This document shows positions 34,437 to 48,500 of a stretch of DNA of 64,000 nucleotides, in pieces; the stretch's first letter is position 1, and each line of letters starts with the position of its first letter. The translations under genes and the position numbers were made by a program. The notes under the pieces were generated by a model. That model saw only the letters and a list, made by a program, of their open reading frames with translations, was not told where the DNA came from and searched no databases. This DNA is from Poa pratensis (taxonomy: Eukaryota > Streptophyta > Magnoliopsida > Poales > Poaceae): NCBI GenBank assembly GCA_947311845.1, contig CAMZMU010000034.1, positions 90,028,723 through 90,092,722 on the forward strand, given 5' to 3'.

Positions 34437-37400
34437 TGTAACAGCCCAAAGTTCGGAAACCTAAAAACCCGAGTAAAATTTTCACTTTTGTGTTGCATTG
34501 CATCATTGCATCAATCTTAAATTGCTAAACAACACACTAATTGTTTTGGGCAAGATTGAAAACCAAGGTGCCAAACTTGCTACAACAAATTCCACAACAA
34601 GGAAGACACTCAAACTTGCAAAACAAAAGTACCTTGAATTCCATATTTGTCAAGGAAGTTCCAAGGGTTGAAAACAATGTTTTGCAATTGCAAAATTTTC
34701 CAAATGAGCAACATTTTGAATTTAGCAAAATGCCCGGATTTTAACCCTATGAACCAAGGGTGTCCAAACTATTTTATTACGAAGCCCCAATTTTTGTGTA
34801 GCTTCTACTCAATATGGGGAGGCTCCCCAAATTTTCTCAAATGTTTATAAAATGTTTTGGTGCCCTATTAAAATTCCTGAAAAGCTGCTGGAACTAAAAA
34901 GAACTGGGGAGGACTTGTTTGTGATGGCAAAGAAATGTCCAGGGGGCTTATTGCAAAGACGTCCTCTTCCCTGTAGCGACCGCACGAGCAGGCCGTGCTC
35001 GCGCCGCACCGCGAGCTCGCCATGCCCTCCTTGCTCGCCGGGCCCCGCCTGGCCCCTCCTCTCTGCCCCTCACTGCCAGGAGAGCACCCCCACGAGCCCT
35101 TTGCTCCATCCCCGACCCTTATTCCCCGTTTCTTCCTCTCCCTCTTGCTCTCCATGGCAAAACCGAGCCACCACGATTGACCAGCGCTCCCCGCCGATTT
35201 AGCCCACGCCGAGCACCGCCGTGTGGGGCAAACTCTCCGCCTCGCCGTGCTACACCTCCCCGCCGGAGGAATCGACCGGAGACGCCGCGAATCGCCGCCG
35301 CCGTGTGCGACTTCCCCGCGGCCATCTCAGCTCCGCCGCGCACGTTTCCGCCGCCGCCGTTGCTCCTCCGCCGTCCTCGACTTTCCCAATGCGCCGTGGT
35401 GAGCATCCCGTGCAGCAGCACCCTCCTTCCCCCTCCCCCTCCCGCGCTAGTTCCTCGAAAAGGTCCGCGTCGTGCCGCCACCGTACGCCGGCGTTCGTCG
35501 CCTTCTTTTTCTTTTTCCACGCGAGACCGGTCACCGAGCCGGCTTAGCCGGGCCACAGGCCGTCCCTCTCTGGCCCATAGCCGGCCCCAGAGCCGGCCCA
35601 GACCAGGCTGTGTGCCGGGGCTCTCTGTTACGAGGCCGGCCTCACAACCGGCCCAACCGGGCCACACGCCGGCTCCCCTGTTTTTTTTTTCTGGAGATGA
35701 TTCTTTTCCAATTTTCTCCCTTTGCGCTTGCTCCCCGCTCCTCCCTCTCGCTATTTAGGACATCGACACCGATGATTCCGCTACTTCCTCCCTCTCTCTC
35801 GAATCCGAGGAAATAACTTTTAATAGTTGTTGAAAATAAATTAATGAAAAACATATTTAAAAGAGGAAAGTTTACAAAAGTAATAACTTTTTACCGGGAC
35901 ATCAGAAAAATGTGTTCGATATACCGAAATGTTCAGAAAAGCATGAATTATCCAGAATCATCATCATCATGCATAATTGACCACAATTACAATAATGTAC
36001 TCCTAATAATATTTCAAAATCATTAAGTTTGAATATGGGGTTTACTCCAAATAATGCAATAGATATAAGGGGGACCCCATTTAACCTGTTGGTCGTGTTC
36101 AAAGCTTTTATGGTGCATTTAAAATGTCATATCATCATGTTTGTAAGCATTGCACAATTGCCATGTGTTGATTGTTGTTTTTGCTTTCCGGTGTTGTTTG
36201 CTCTCCGGTAGATCACGAGTTCGGAGTTGAGCATCATTACTCCGACGAGCAGTTTGACTCCTCCGCTCAACAAGGCAAGCGTAATCCCCCCTCTGAGCAT
36301 GTCTTATCCTATTTTCCGCAAATATTTTCTCCACTATAATATTGCATGCGGTTCCAAATGTCAATTTGCTTGGATTAGAGTATCCTATAGTTGCATTAAG
36401 ATTCCGATGCCAATTACCTGTTTCCCCTCCTATTATCCATAGGATTGTATTGTTGGCCTGAAATACTTAACTATGCAATGTTGATGCTTAGCCATGCTTA
36501 GTTAAATGCTTAGCCGTCCGATGGATATTTCATGTTGGAAACAGGTGTTGAAATGTCCAGATGATGGTGGAGAATTTGTGGTGACAGGTAATATAATGCT
36601 AAAAGGTGGGGATGAGAGGCCACTTTGGTATGGTGGTGTTTTGTCTCGTTCTCGCCGCCTAGGTGCGAGTTCTTTACCTCTTGAACCAAGAACGAGCGCG
36701 CTTCCTTTCGGTGGGCTATATGGAACCCCCGTCGGCCAACTAACTTGAGCGGGACTAGCCAGGGTCCTCTAGTTCGGGCTTCCATTTGCGCGTGCGTGAG
36801 GATGGCGGTATGAACTGGGATGAGGATGGTGGTGTTAGGAAAATGAGTGGCCACGGGGCACGGTGTGGTGATCCGCTGCTCCGTCCTCACTGATGATCCT
36901 GGTTAGTCCTTAACAAGGTAAAGGTTGTAACCGTTCCCACTCAGCCGGCTTTCCCCGGAAGAGAGCTAAGCGTAGGCAATGAGCCGGGCGGTACCGAAGG
37001 TAAACACAGTGCACCCCTGCAGGGTTAAATATTTTTGAAAAGCCGTGTCCACGGTTACGGACGACTTGGGAAAGGACGATAAGATCATAGAATAACTTGA
37101 ACGGAATGATTAAAAACTGGGTACTAAAGGTACCACTTCAAGATTGCAAGGTTGACTTCCTCGAGGGTGATTCGGGAGGTGCCTTTGATGAACAGGTAGA
37201 GTGGTTGATGGTGGTTGATGATGAGAAAGGTGAATCAAGGAAAAGAGTCACTTCTTACCTCTTTTTAAAATACTCTGAATAGTCGATGCCTTTGAGTGAT
37301 GTTTTCATAAATAAAATCAGCTTTATGCAAAACAGCCATAAAACCTTGAAAGCCTCATCGAGCTAAAGCTCTATATATAATCTTCCGAGTTCGTCGAACT

Positions 37401-37911
37401 CAACGTCGTTTGTTTTGTTTCAGAGGAGGACCTCACCGACCTCGAAGGTGGGTTCTTTGTGGACGTCGACGAGTAGTCTGGGGTTCCCAGGTGGCAGCTT
37501 GGGACATCCCGGAACAGCTGGCGCTGGATGTTTATCTGCAGGCCTCTTAGGCCATAATTTGGTTCTTGTTGTGTAGAACAACCTAATTTGCTTCCGCTTG
37601 TTGTAATGTTGGGTCTATGACCTCTGGTTGTCATTTGCTATCTTTCTCTATTATAAGAGTTGAACTATAATGATTTGTGTCGTAGAGTCTGTGATGTGCC
37701 AGTTGTTCCACAAGTCTTGATCTCTCTATTATGCATTGAGGGTTGTGCCTTTGTTAAGGCATCAATCGGGGTGTTGCGTTGCCGGTGATCAATTCCGAGC
37801 AACGCCTGCCAAAGGTTTTGGCCGGGGATTGGTAAACCCGTAACCTCCGGTTGTATCGCTTAACCAGTGACACATAGCATCACTGTATAACAGTCAGGTC
37901 AGGACGCTACA
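34437..37911 (+). repeat. Array LTR 2 (3475 bases)
   Basis: This inner LTR carries the LTR 1 type of diagnostic bases along its whole length, plus private changes. Its TATA-like CTATATATAA is at 37371-37380. Confidence 0.9.
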
Positions 37912-38488
37912 AGTTGGTATCAGAGCAGTTCTGCCTGTAGGAAACCCTTCTACTGGTCGATGTTGAGTCTAGTGTTTGTGAAAATTATTTTTAACCTAAA
38001 AATGAGTTGTGAAAATCATCTTAGGATTCTTTTTACTCCTTACCTGGTTACACTCTAATCTCGGAGCAATCTTACCTCGATTTGAGTTAAAGGTTTTACT
38101 TCTCATCTGTTACTTCAAAATGATTAGAAACGTGGGTGGGGTTCGACCTTTAGTGTTATGTGTCCGGTTGCTCCCGCTGCGTTACAATCCCAAATCATCT
38201 CAGATGTTCCTACCGAGTCTAGTCTTTTGATCCTTTCTTTGGGTTTTAACCCACGGACTTGAACATAAGGTCCCGGATTGTGCCAACTAGAGTGTGTTAA
38301 GTTGTGATTTCTTAACTCACACTAGTAGCACATGATGCTGATCTTTGACCCAAGTTCCATCTTGTTGATCCCTTGCTAGTTGTTACACAAAGCATTATCG
38401 TCCCTAGTCGGAGTACTTGAGTACGCTAAGGCTAATGTCTCAACCATACCGAGGTGGATACTAACTGCGTCCTTGTCAAATCTACAGA

Positions 38489-39256
38489 ATGGCACAACGT
38501 CCTCCGCTCTACCAAATCGAAGCCACCCCAGGGACCCACTCGACACCCTTTGATCGGCAGGAATCCCATACCTCTAAAGATTTGCCCAAGAAAGCTAGAG
38601 ACAAACTCAGGTGTTACCTTTGGAGGGAACGCGGACGTCTGTACCAGAAGTGCCCCCTTAAGTACCCCAGAAAGAATGGACCACCACAAGGAAAGGCATG
38701 TAGTCAGTGCGGAAGGGGTGGACATCAGGCGAGTCAATGCCCCGGCAGTTGCCCGCACTGTTTCAACGCGCATCCACTTGGCAAGTGCCCAACCGCTAGC
38801 GCCACCTGCTACCTATGTGAAGGAAATGATCATGTTTCGGCTAATTGTTCTATGGAGTTCATAGTGGAGGCAGTAAAGGATGCCCATGAGAAGATTGCTC
38901 ATCATGCCACCACGCGCCCCACTACTTCGACACTTGGGGTAGGCGGGAGTGGGTACCGTCCTATGCTACCTGCTCCACCAAGATTCACTTGCTACGCTTG
39001 TGGACAGGCTGGCCACTACTCCAGGGAGTGCCCCCAGAAGGCACCTATCACGGGAACTCATGCACGAGCCCCTGTCACTCCAGCTGGCAAGGCTGGACCT
39101 ATTGTGCGTGGTCGCCTGAACCACGTCTCTGCTGAAGAAGCTGAAGAGGACCCCGGCGTTCTTATGGGTGAGCTACGAATCAACAATAATCTTGCTACAG
39201 TTTTGCTTGACTCTGCTGCATCTCTCCTTTTGGGCATGGTTATCACAATTGAGTAA
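38489..39256 (+). CDS. Four-zinc-knuckle gag-C/protease-like protein (only intact copy)
   Basis: This is a 255-residue protein starting MAQRPPLYQI. Four zinc knuckles are visible: 71-84 (CSQCGRGGHQASQC), 88-100 (CPHCFNAHPLGKC, one residue short of the CX2CX4HX4C spacing), 107-120 (CYLCEGNDHVSANC) and 168-181 (CYACGQAGHYSREC). Near the end, ATVLLDSAAS (236-245) resembles the start of a Ty3-type protease, but the usual D-T/S-G-A-S reads DSAAS, and the frame stops ten residues later. The capsid part of gag, the rest of the protease and all of pol are missing. It would be an RNA-binding, nucleocapsid-like protein and may package element RNA into the particles of a relative. A single zinc knuckle is the norm in Ty3 gag, so four are unusual. 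Confidence 0.75.
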   Translation: MAQRPPLYQIEATPGTHSTPFDRQESHTSKDLPKKARDKLRCYLWRERGRLYQKCPLKYPRKNGPPQGKACSQCGRGGHQASQCPGSCPHCFNAHPLGKCPTASATCYLCEGNDHVSANCSMEFIVEAVKDAHEKIAHHATTRPTTSTLGVGGSGYRPMLPAPPRFTCYACGQAGHYSRECPQKAPITGTHARAPVTPAGKAGPIVRGRLNHVSAEEAEEDPGVLMGELRINNNLATVLLDSAASLLLGMVITIE

Positions 39257-39999
39257 TAACCGGTGCATCTTCAACATCGTAGGATTCTCCTGAGCATGTT
39301 TCGTACTCTGATCTGCTGTCCAACCTTGGTCTGTCAGTTGACAGTAAAGTTTTATCGTGCGTTGGTATGTTCCGATGCAAGTCACTCTCTGATCCGTCAA
39401 TACTTTCCACTTCGTTTTGTTAGGAGAAACAAACTCCAGTACCTTGTCCACTTCTCGGGCTAGGTCAAAGTTTTGTATTCCACAGAATAAGAGGTTTATT
39501 AGTCTCTGTTTCTGTTCCACCTTAGAGTGTCACACTCTTGGATATCAGGGTATCGAGCTAAGTAGCATGATCCTCTTGATGAAGTGATGCTCTTACACTT
39601 TGTTACTCTTGTTCTCCGAGTGACCTGTTGCTCAAGAATGATGAGACGTGAGCAATAATGTGGCCAACGGATATGCTCAGCAGTTCTTACTGTGCTGAAA
39701 TCCAGGGACATCCTTGTCCTTCTTATCATGATTGGTTAGCCGATCAATAAAATGAATTCTATTAGGAGGTACTCCGTTGTGGTATATTCACCAAGATTCA
39801 TCTCTCCGGAAAGGTTTCCTTCTTTCCTAAGGTGTACGTGATAGTGACCTCGAAGTGAAGCCGAAGAAGATCTTCACAATGCCCTCGGTCATTCAAGAAA
39901 GAAGCTACTTGAAGCAAGAAGATCGTGTAGTACGTCGTAACCTTTCCCTCTTTCCTACTCTAAGAATCTCGGGACGAGATTCCTGTAAGGGGGTTGAAT

Positions 40000-42900
40000 T
40001 GTAACAGCCCAAAGTTCGGAAACCTAAAAACCCGAGTAAAATTTTCGCTTTTGTGTTGCTTTGCATCATTGCATCAATCTTAAATTGCTAAACAACACAC
40101 TAATTGTTTTGGGCAAGATTGAAAACCAAGGTGCCAAACTTGCTACAACAAATTTCACAACAAGGAAGACACTCAAACTTGCAAAACAAAAGTACCTTGA
40201 ATTCCATATTTGTCAAGGAAGTTCCAAGGGTTGAAAACAATGTTTTGCAATTGCAAAATTTTCCAAATGAGCAACATTTTGAATTTAGCAAAATGCCCGG
40301 ATTTTAACCCTATGAACCAAGGGTGTCCAAACTATTTTATTACGAAGCCCCAATTTTTGTGTAGCTTCTACTCAATATGGGGAGGCTCCCCAAATTTTCT
40401 CAAATTTTTATAAAATGTTTTGGTGCCCTATTAAAATTCCTGAAAAGCTGCTGGAACTAAAAAGAACTGGGGAGGACTTGTTTGTGATGGCAAAGAAATG
40501 TCCAGGGGGCTTATTGCAAAGACGTCCTCTTCCCGTAGCGACCGCACGAGTAGGCCGTGCTCGCGCCGCACCGCGAGCTCGCCATGCCCTCCTTGCTCGC
40601 CGGGCCCCGCCTGGCCCCTCCTCTCTGCCCCTCACTGCCAGGAGAGCACCCCCCACGCGCCCTTTGCTCCATCCCCGACCCTTATTCCCCGTTTCTTCCT
40701 CTCCCTCTTGCTCTCCATGGCAAAACCGAGCCGCCACGATTGACCACCGCTCCCCGCCGATTTAGCCCACGCCGAGCACCGCCGTGTGGGGCAAACTCTC
40801 TGCCTCGCCGTGCTACACCTCCCCGCCGGAGGAATCGACCGGAGACGCCGCGAATCGCCGCCGCCGTGTGCGACTTCCCCGCGGCCATCTCAGCTCCGCC
40901 GCGCACGTTTCCGCCACCGCCGTTGCTCCTCCGCCGTCCTCGACCTTCCCAACGCGCCGTGGTGAGCATCCCGTGCAGCAGCACCCTCCTTCCCCCTCCC
41001 CCTCCCGCGCTAGTTCCTCGAAAAGGTCCGCGCCGTGCCGCCACCGTACGCCGGCGTTCGTCGCCTTCTTTTTCTTTTTCCACGTGAGACCGGTCGCCGA
41101 GCCGGCTTAGCCGGGCCACAGGCCGTCCCTCTCTGGCCCATAGCCGGCCCCAGAGCCGGCCCAGCCAGGCTGTGTGCCGGGGCTCTCTGTTACGAGGCCG
41201 GCCTCACAACCGGCCCAACCGGGCCACACGCCGGCTCCCCTGTTTTTTTTTCTGGAGATGATTCTTTTCCAATTTTCTCCCTTGCGCTTGCTCCCCGCTC
41301 CTCCCTCTCTATTTAGGACATCAACACCGATGATTCCGCTACTTCCTCCCTCTCTCTCGAATCCGAGGAAAAACTTTTAATAGTTGTTGAAAATAAATTA
41401 ATGAAAAACATATTTAAAAGAGGAAAGTTTACAAAAGTAATAACTTTTTACCGGGACATCAGAAAAATGTGTTCGATATACCAAATGTTCAGAAAAGCAT
41501 GAACTATCCAGAATCATCATCATCATGCATAATTGACCACAATTACAATAATGTACTCCTAATAATATTTCAAAATCATTAAGTTTGAATATGGGGTTTA
41601 CTCCAAATAATGCAATAGATATAAGGGGGACCCCATTTAACCTGTTGGTCATGTTCAAAGCTTTTATGGTGCATTTAAAATGTCATATCATCATGTTTGT
41701 AAGCATTGCACAATTGCCATGTGTTGATTGTTGTTTTGCTTTCCGGTGTTGTTTGCTCTCCGGTAGATCACGAGTTCGGAGTTGAGCATCATTACTCGAC
41801 GAGCAGTTTGACTCCTCCGCTCAACAAGGCAAGCGTAATCCCCCTCTGAGCATGTCTTATCCTATTTTCCGCAAATATTTTCTCCACTATAATATTGCAT
41901 GCGGTTCCAAATGTCAATTTGCTTGGATTAGAGTATCCTATAGTTGCATTAAGATTCCGATGCCAATTACCTGTTTCCCCTCCTATTATCCATAGGATTG
42001 TATTGTTGGCCTGAAATACTTAACTATGCAATGTTGATGCTTAGCCATGCTTAGTTAAATGCTTAGCCGTCCGATGGATATTTCATGTTGGAAACAGGTG
42101 TTGAAATGTCCAGATGATGGTGGAGAATTTGTGGTGACAGGTAATATAATGCTAAAAGGTGGGGATGAGAGGCCACTTTGGTATGGTGGTGTTTTGTCTC
42201 GTTCTCGCCGCCTAGGTGCGAGTTCTTTACCTCTTGAACCAAGAATGAGCACGCTTCCTTTCGGTGGGCTATATGGAACCCCCGTCGACCAACTAACTTG
42301 AGCGGGACTAGCCAGGGTCCTCTAGTTCGGGCTTCCATTTGCGCGTGCGTGAGGATGGTGGTATGAACTGGGATGAGGATGGTGGTGTTAGGAAAATGAG
42401 TGGCCACGGGGCACGGTGTGGTGATCCGCTGCTCCGTCCTCACTGATGATCCTGGGTTAGTCCTTAACAAGGTAAAGGTTGTAACCGTTCCCACTCAGCC
42501 GGCTTCCCCGGAAGAGAGCTAAGCGTAGGCAATGAGCCGGGCGGTACCGAAGGTAAACACAGTGCACCCCTGCAGGGTTAAATCTTTTCGAAAAGCCGTG
42601 TCCACGGTTACGGACGACTTGGGAAAGGACGATAAGATCATAGAATAAATTGAACGGAATGATTAAAAACTGGGTACTAAAGGTACCACTTCAAGATTGC
42701 AAGGTTGACTTCCTCGAGGGTGATTCGGGAGGTGCCTTTGATGAACAGGTACAGTGGTTGATGGTGGTTGATGATGAGAAAGGTGAATCAAGGAAAAGAG
42801 TCACTTCTTACCTCTTTTTAAAATACTCTGAATAGTCGATGCCTTTGAGTGATGTTTTCATAAATAAAATCAGCTTTATGCAAAACAGCCATAAAACCTT

Positions 42901-43457
42901 GAAAGCCTCATCGAGCTAAAGCTCTATATAATCTTGCGAGTTCGTCGAACTCAACGTCGTTTGTTTTGTTTCAGAGGAGGACCTCACCGACCTCGAAGGT
43001 GGGTTCTTTGTGGACGTCGACGAGTAGTCTGGGTTCCCAGGTGGCAGCTTGGGACATCCCGAACAGCTGGCGCTGGATGTTTATCTGCAGGCCTCTTAGG
43101 CCATAATTTGGTTCTTGTTGTGTAGAACAACCTAATTTGCTTCCGCTTGTTGTAATGTTGGGTCTGTGACCTCTGGTTGTCATTTGCTATCTTTCTCTAT
43201 TATAAGAGTTGAACTATAATGATTTGTGTCGTAGAGTCTGTGATGTGCCAGTTGTTCCACAAGTCTTGATCTCTCTATTATGCATTGAGGTTGTGCCTTT
43301 GTTAAGGCATCAATCGGGGTGTTGCGTTGCCGGTGATCAATTCCGAGCAACGCCTGCCAAAGGTTTTGGCCGGGGATTGGTAAACCCGTAACCTCCGGTT
43401 GTATCGCTTAACCGGTGACACATAGCATCACTGTATAACAGTCAGGTCGGCGCTACA
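40000..43457 (+). repeat. Array LTR 3 (3458 bases)
   Basis: This inner LTR shares diagnostic bases with LTR 4 (GACCACCGCTCC, TAAATCTTTTCG, AACCGGTGAC) and carries several small private deletions. The primer site that follows has one change, TGGTATCAGAGT. Confidence 0.9.
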
Positions 43458-44031
43458 AGTTGGTATCAGAGTAGTACTGCCTGTAGGAAACCCTTCTACT
43501 GGTCGATGTTGAGTCTAGTGTTTGTGAAAATTATTTTAACCTAAAAAGAGTTGTGAAAACCATCTTAGGATTCTTTTTACTCCTTACCTGGTTACACTCT
43601 AATCTCGGAGCAATCTTACCTCGATTTGAGTTAAAGGTTTTACTTCTCATCTGTTACTTCAAAATGATTAGAAACGTGGGTGGGGTTCGACCTTTAGTGT
43701 TATGTGTCCGGTTGCTCCCGCTGCGTTACAATCCCAAATCATCTCAGATGTTCCTACCGAGTCTAGTCTTTTGATCCTTTCTTTGGGTTTTAACCCACGG
43801 ACTTGAACATAAGGTCCCGGATTGTGCCAACTAGAGTGTGTTAAGTTGTGATTTCTTAACTCACACTAGTAGCACATGATGCTGATCTTTGACCAAGTTC
43901 CATCTTGTTGATCCCTTGCTAGTTGTTACACAAAGCATTATCGTCCCTAGTCGGAGTACTTGAGTACGCTAAGGCTAATGTCTCAACCATACCGAGGTGG
44001 ATACTAACTGCGTCCTTGTCAAATCTACAGA

Positions 44032-44835
44032 ATGGCACAACGTCCTCCGCTCTACCAAATCGAAGCCACCCCAGGGACCCACTCGACACCCTTTGATCGG
44101 CAGGAATCCCATACCTCTAAAGATTTGCCCAAGAAAGCTAGAGACAAACTCAGGTGTTACCTTTGGAGGGAACGCGGACGTCTGTACCGGAAGTGCCCCC
44201 TTAAGTACCCCAGAAAGAATGGACCACCACAAGGAAAGGCATGTAGTCAGTGCGGAAGGGGTGGACATCAGGCGAGTCAATGCCCCGGCAGTTGCCCGCA
44301 CTGTTTCAACGCGCATCCACTTGGCAAGTGCCCAACCGCTAGCGCCACCTGCTACCTATGTGAAGGAAATGATCATGTTCCGGCTAATTGTTCTATGGAG
44401 TTCATAGTGGAGGCAGTAAAGGATGCCCATGAGAAGATTGCTCATCATGCCACCACGCGCCCCACTACTTCGACACTTGGGGTAGGCGGGAGTGGGTACC
44501 GTCCTATGCTACCTGCTCCACCAAGATTCACTTGCTACGCTTGTGGACAGGCTGGCCACTACTCCAGGGAGTGCCCCCAGAAGGCACCTATCACGGGAAC
44601 TCATGCACGAGCCCCTGTCACTCCAGCTGGCAAGGCTGGACCTATTGTGCGTGGTCGCCTGAACCACGTCTCTGCTGAAGAAGCTGAAGAGGACCCCGGC
44701 GTTCTTATGGTGAGCTACGAATCAACAATAATCTTGCTACAGTTTTGCTTGACTCTGCTGCATCTCTCCTTTTGGGCATGGTTATCACAATTGAGTAATA
44801 ACCGGTGCATCTTCAACATCGTAGGATTCTCCTGA
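44032..44835 (+). pseudogene. Array copy 3 zinc-knuckle protein, late frameshift
   Basis: It is identical in design to the intact copy at 38489-39256, with all four zinc knuckles in frame. A one-base deletion near 44709 (CTTATGGTGAGC against CTTATGGGTGAGC) shifts the frame before the protease-like stretch and gives an unrelated hydrophobic tail to residue 267. The RNA-binding part could still be made. Confidence 0.8.
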
Positions 44836-45549
44836 GCATGTTTCGTACTCTGATCTGCTGTCCAACCTTGGTCTGTCAGTTGACAGTAAAGTTTTATCGT
44901 GCATTGGTATGTTCCGATGCAAGTCACTCTCCTGATCCGTCAATACTTTCCACTTCGTTTTGTTAGGAGAAACAAACTCCAGTACCTTGTCCACTTCTCG
45001 GGCTAGGTCAAAGTTTTGTATTCCACAGAATAAGAGGTTTATTAGTCTCTGTTTCTGTTCCACCTTAGAGTGTCACACTCTTGGATATCAGGGTATCGAG
45101 CTAAGTAGCATGATCCTCTTGATGAAGTGATGCTCTTACACTTTGTTACTCTCTGTTCTCCGAGTGACCTGTTGCTCAAGAATGATGAGACGTGAGCAAT
45201 AATGTGGCCAACGGATATGCTCAGCAGTTCTTACTGTGCTGAAATCCAGGGACATCCTTGTCCTTCTTATCATGATTGGTTAGCCGATCAATAAAATGAA
45301 TTCTATTAGGAGGTACTCCGTTGTGGTATATTCACCAAGATTCATCTCTCCGGAAAGGTTTCCTTCTTTCCTAAGGTGTACGTGATAGTGACCTCGAAGT
45401 GAAGCCGAAGAAGATCTTCACAATGCCCTCGGTCAACCTCTTCAAGAAAGAAGCTACTTGAAGCAAGAAGATCGTGTAGTACGTCGTAACCTTTCCCTCT
45501 TTCCTACTCTAAGAATCTCGGGACGAGATTCCTGTAAGGGGGGTTGAAT

Positions 45550-48500
45550 TGTAACAGCCCAAAGTTCGGAAACCTAAAAACCCGAGTAAAATTTTCGCTT
45601 TTGTGTTGCATTGCATCATTGCATCAATCTTAAATTGCTAAACAACACACTAATTGTTTTGGGCAAGATTGAAAACCAAGGTGCCAAACTTGCTACAACA
45701 AATTTCGCAACAAGGAAGACACTCAAACTTGCAAAACAAAAGTACCTTGAATTCCATATTTGTCAAGGAAGTTCCAAGGGTTGAAAACAATGTTTTGCAA
45801 TTGCAAAATTTTCCAAATGAGCAACATTTTGAATTTAGCAAAATGCCCGGATTTTAACCCTATGAACCAAGGGTGTCCAAACTATTTTATTACGAAGCCC
45901 CAATTTTTGTGTAGCTTCTACTCAATATGGGGAGGCTCCCCAAATTTTCTCAAATTTTTATAAAATGTTTTGGTGACCTATTAAAATTCCTGAAAAGCTG
46001 CTGGAACTAAAAAGAACTGGGGAGGACTTGTTTGTGATGGCAAAGAAATGTCCAGGGGGCTTATTGCAAGGACGTCCTCTTCCCTGTAGCGACCGCACGA
46101 GCAGGCCGTGCTCGCGCCGCACCGCGAGCTCACCATGCCCTCCTTGCTCGCCGGGCCCCGCCTGGCCCCTCCTCTCTGCCCCTCACTGCCAGGAGAGCAC
46201 CCCCACGAGCCCTTTGCTCCATCCCCGACCCTTATTTCCCGTTTCTTCCTCTCCCTCTTGCTCTCCATGGCAAAACCGAGCCGCCACGATTGACCACCGC
46301 TCCCCGCCGATTTAGCCCACGCCGAGCACCGCCGTGTGGGGCAAACTCTCTGCCTCGCCGTGCTACACCTCCCCGCCGGAGGAATCGACCGGAGACGCCG
46401 CGAATCGCCGCCGCCGTGTGCGACTTCCCCGTGGCCATCTCAGCTCCGCCGCGCACGTTTCCGCCGCCGCCGTTGCTCCTCCGCCGTCCTCGACCTTCCC
46501 AACGCGCCGTGGTGAGCATCCCGTGCAGCAGCACCCTCCTTCCCCCTCCCCCTCCCGCGCTAGTTCCTCGAAACGGTCCGCGCCGTGCCGCCACCGTACG
46601 CCGGCGTTCGTCGCCTTCTTTTCCTTTTTCCACGCGAGACCGGTCGCCGAGCCGGCTTAGCCGGGCCACAGGCCGTCCCTCTCTGGCCCATAGCCGGCCC
46701 CAGAGCCGGACCAGACCGGCTGTGTGCCGGGGCTCTCTGTTACGAGGCCGGCCTCACAACCGGCCCAACCGGGCCACAGGCCGGCTCCCCTGTTTTTTTT
46801 TTCTGGAGATGATTCTTTTCCAATTTTCTCCCTTTGCGCTTGCTCCCCGCTCCTCCCTCTCGCTATTTAGGACATCAACACCGATGATTCCGCTACTTCC
46901 TCCCTCTCTCTCGAATCCGAGGAAATAACTTTTAATAGTTGTTGAAAATAAATTAATGAAAAACATATTTAAAAGAGGAAAGTTTACAAAAGTAATAACT
47001 TTTTACCGGGACATCAGAAAAATGTGTTCGATATACCGAAATGTTCAGAAAAGCATGAACTATCCAGAATCATCATCATCATCATCATGCATAATTGACC
47101 ACAATTACAATAATGTACTCCTAATAATATTTCAAAATCATTCAGTTTGAATATGGGGTTTACTCCAAATAATGCAATAGATATAAGGGGGACCCCATTT
47201 AACCTGTTGGTCATGTTCAAAGCTTTTATGGTGCATTTAAAATGTCATATCATCATGTTTGTAAGCATTGCACAATTGCCATGAGTTGATTGTTGTTTTT
47301 GCTTTCCGGTGTTGTTTGCTCTCCGGTAGATCACGAGTTCGGAGTTGCGCATCATTACTTCGACGAGCAGTTTGACTCCTCCGCTCAACAAGGCAAGCGT
47401 AATCCCCCCTCTGAGCATGTCTTATCCTATTTTCCGCAAATATTTTCTCCACTATAATATTGCATGCGGTTCCAAATGTCAATTTGCTTGGATTAGAGTA
47501 TCCTATAGTTGCATTAAGATTCCGATGCCAATTACCTGTTTCCCCTCCTATTATCCATAGGATTGTATTGTTGGCCTGAAATAATTAACTATGCAATGTT
47601 GATGCTTAGCCATGCTTAGTTAAATGCTTAGCCGTCCGATGGATATTTCATGTTGGAAACAGGTGTTGAAATGTCCAGATGATGGTGGAGAATTTGTGGT
47701 GACAGGTAATATAATGCTTAAAGGTGGGGATGAGAGTCCACTTTGGTATGGTGGTGTTTTGTCTCGTTCTCGCCGCCTAGGTGCGAGTTCTTTACCTCTT
47801 GAACCAAGAATGAGCACGCTTCCTTTCGGTGGGCTATATGGAACCCCCGTCGACCAACTAACTTGAGCGGGACTAGCCAGGGTCCTCTAGTTCGGGCTTC
47901 CATTTGCGCGTGCGTGAGGATGGTGGTATGAACTGGGATGAGGATGGTGGTGTGAGGAAAATGAGTGGCCACGGGGCACGGTGTGGTGATCCGCTGCTCC
48001 GTCCTCACTGATGATCCTGGGTTAGTCCTTAACAAGGTAAAGGTTGTAACCGTTCCCACTCAGCCGGCTTTCCCCGGAAGAGAGCTAAGCGTAGGCAATG
48101 AGCCGGGCGGTACCGAATAAACACAGTGCACCCCTGCAGGGTTAAATCTTTTCGAAAAGCCGTGTCCACGGTTACGGACGACTTGGGAAAGGACGATAAG
48201 ATCATAGAATAAATTGAACGGAATGATTAAAAACTGGGTACTAAAGGTACCACTTCAAGATTGCAAGGTTGACTTCCTCGAGGATGATTCGGGGAGGTGC
48301 CTTTGATGAACAGGTACAGTGGTTGATGGTGGTTGATGATGAGAAAGGTGAATCAAGGAAAAGAGTCACTTCTTACCTCTTTTTAAAATACTCTGAATAG
48401 TCGATGCCTTTGAGTGATGTTTTCATAAATAAAATCAGCTTTATGCAAAACAGTCATAAAACCTTGAAAGCCTCATCGAGCTAAAGCTCTATATATAATC

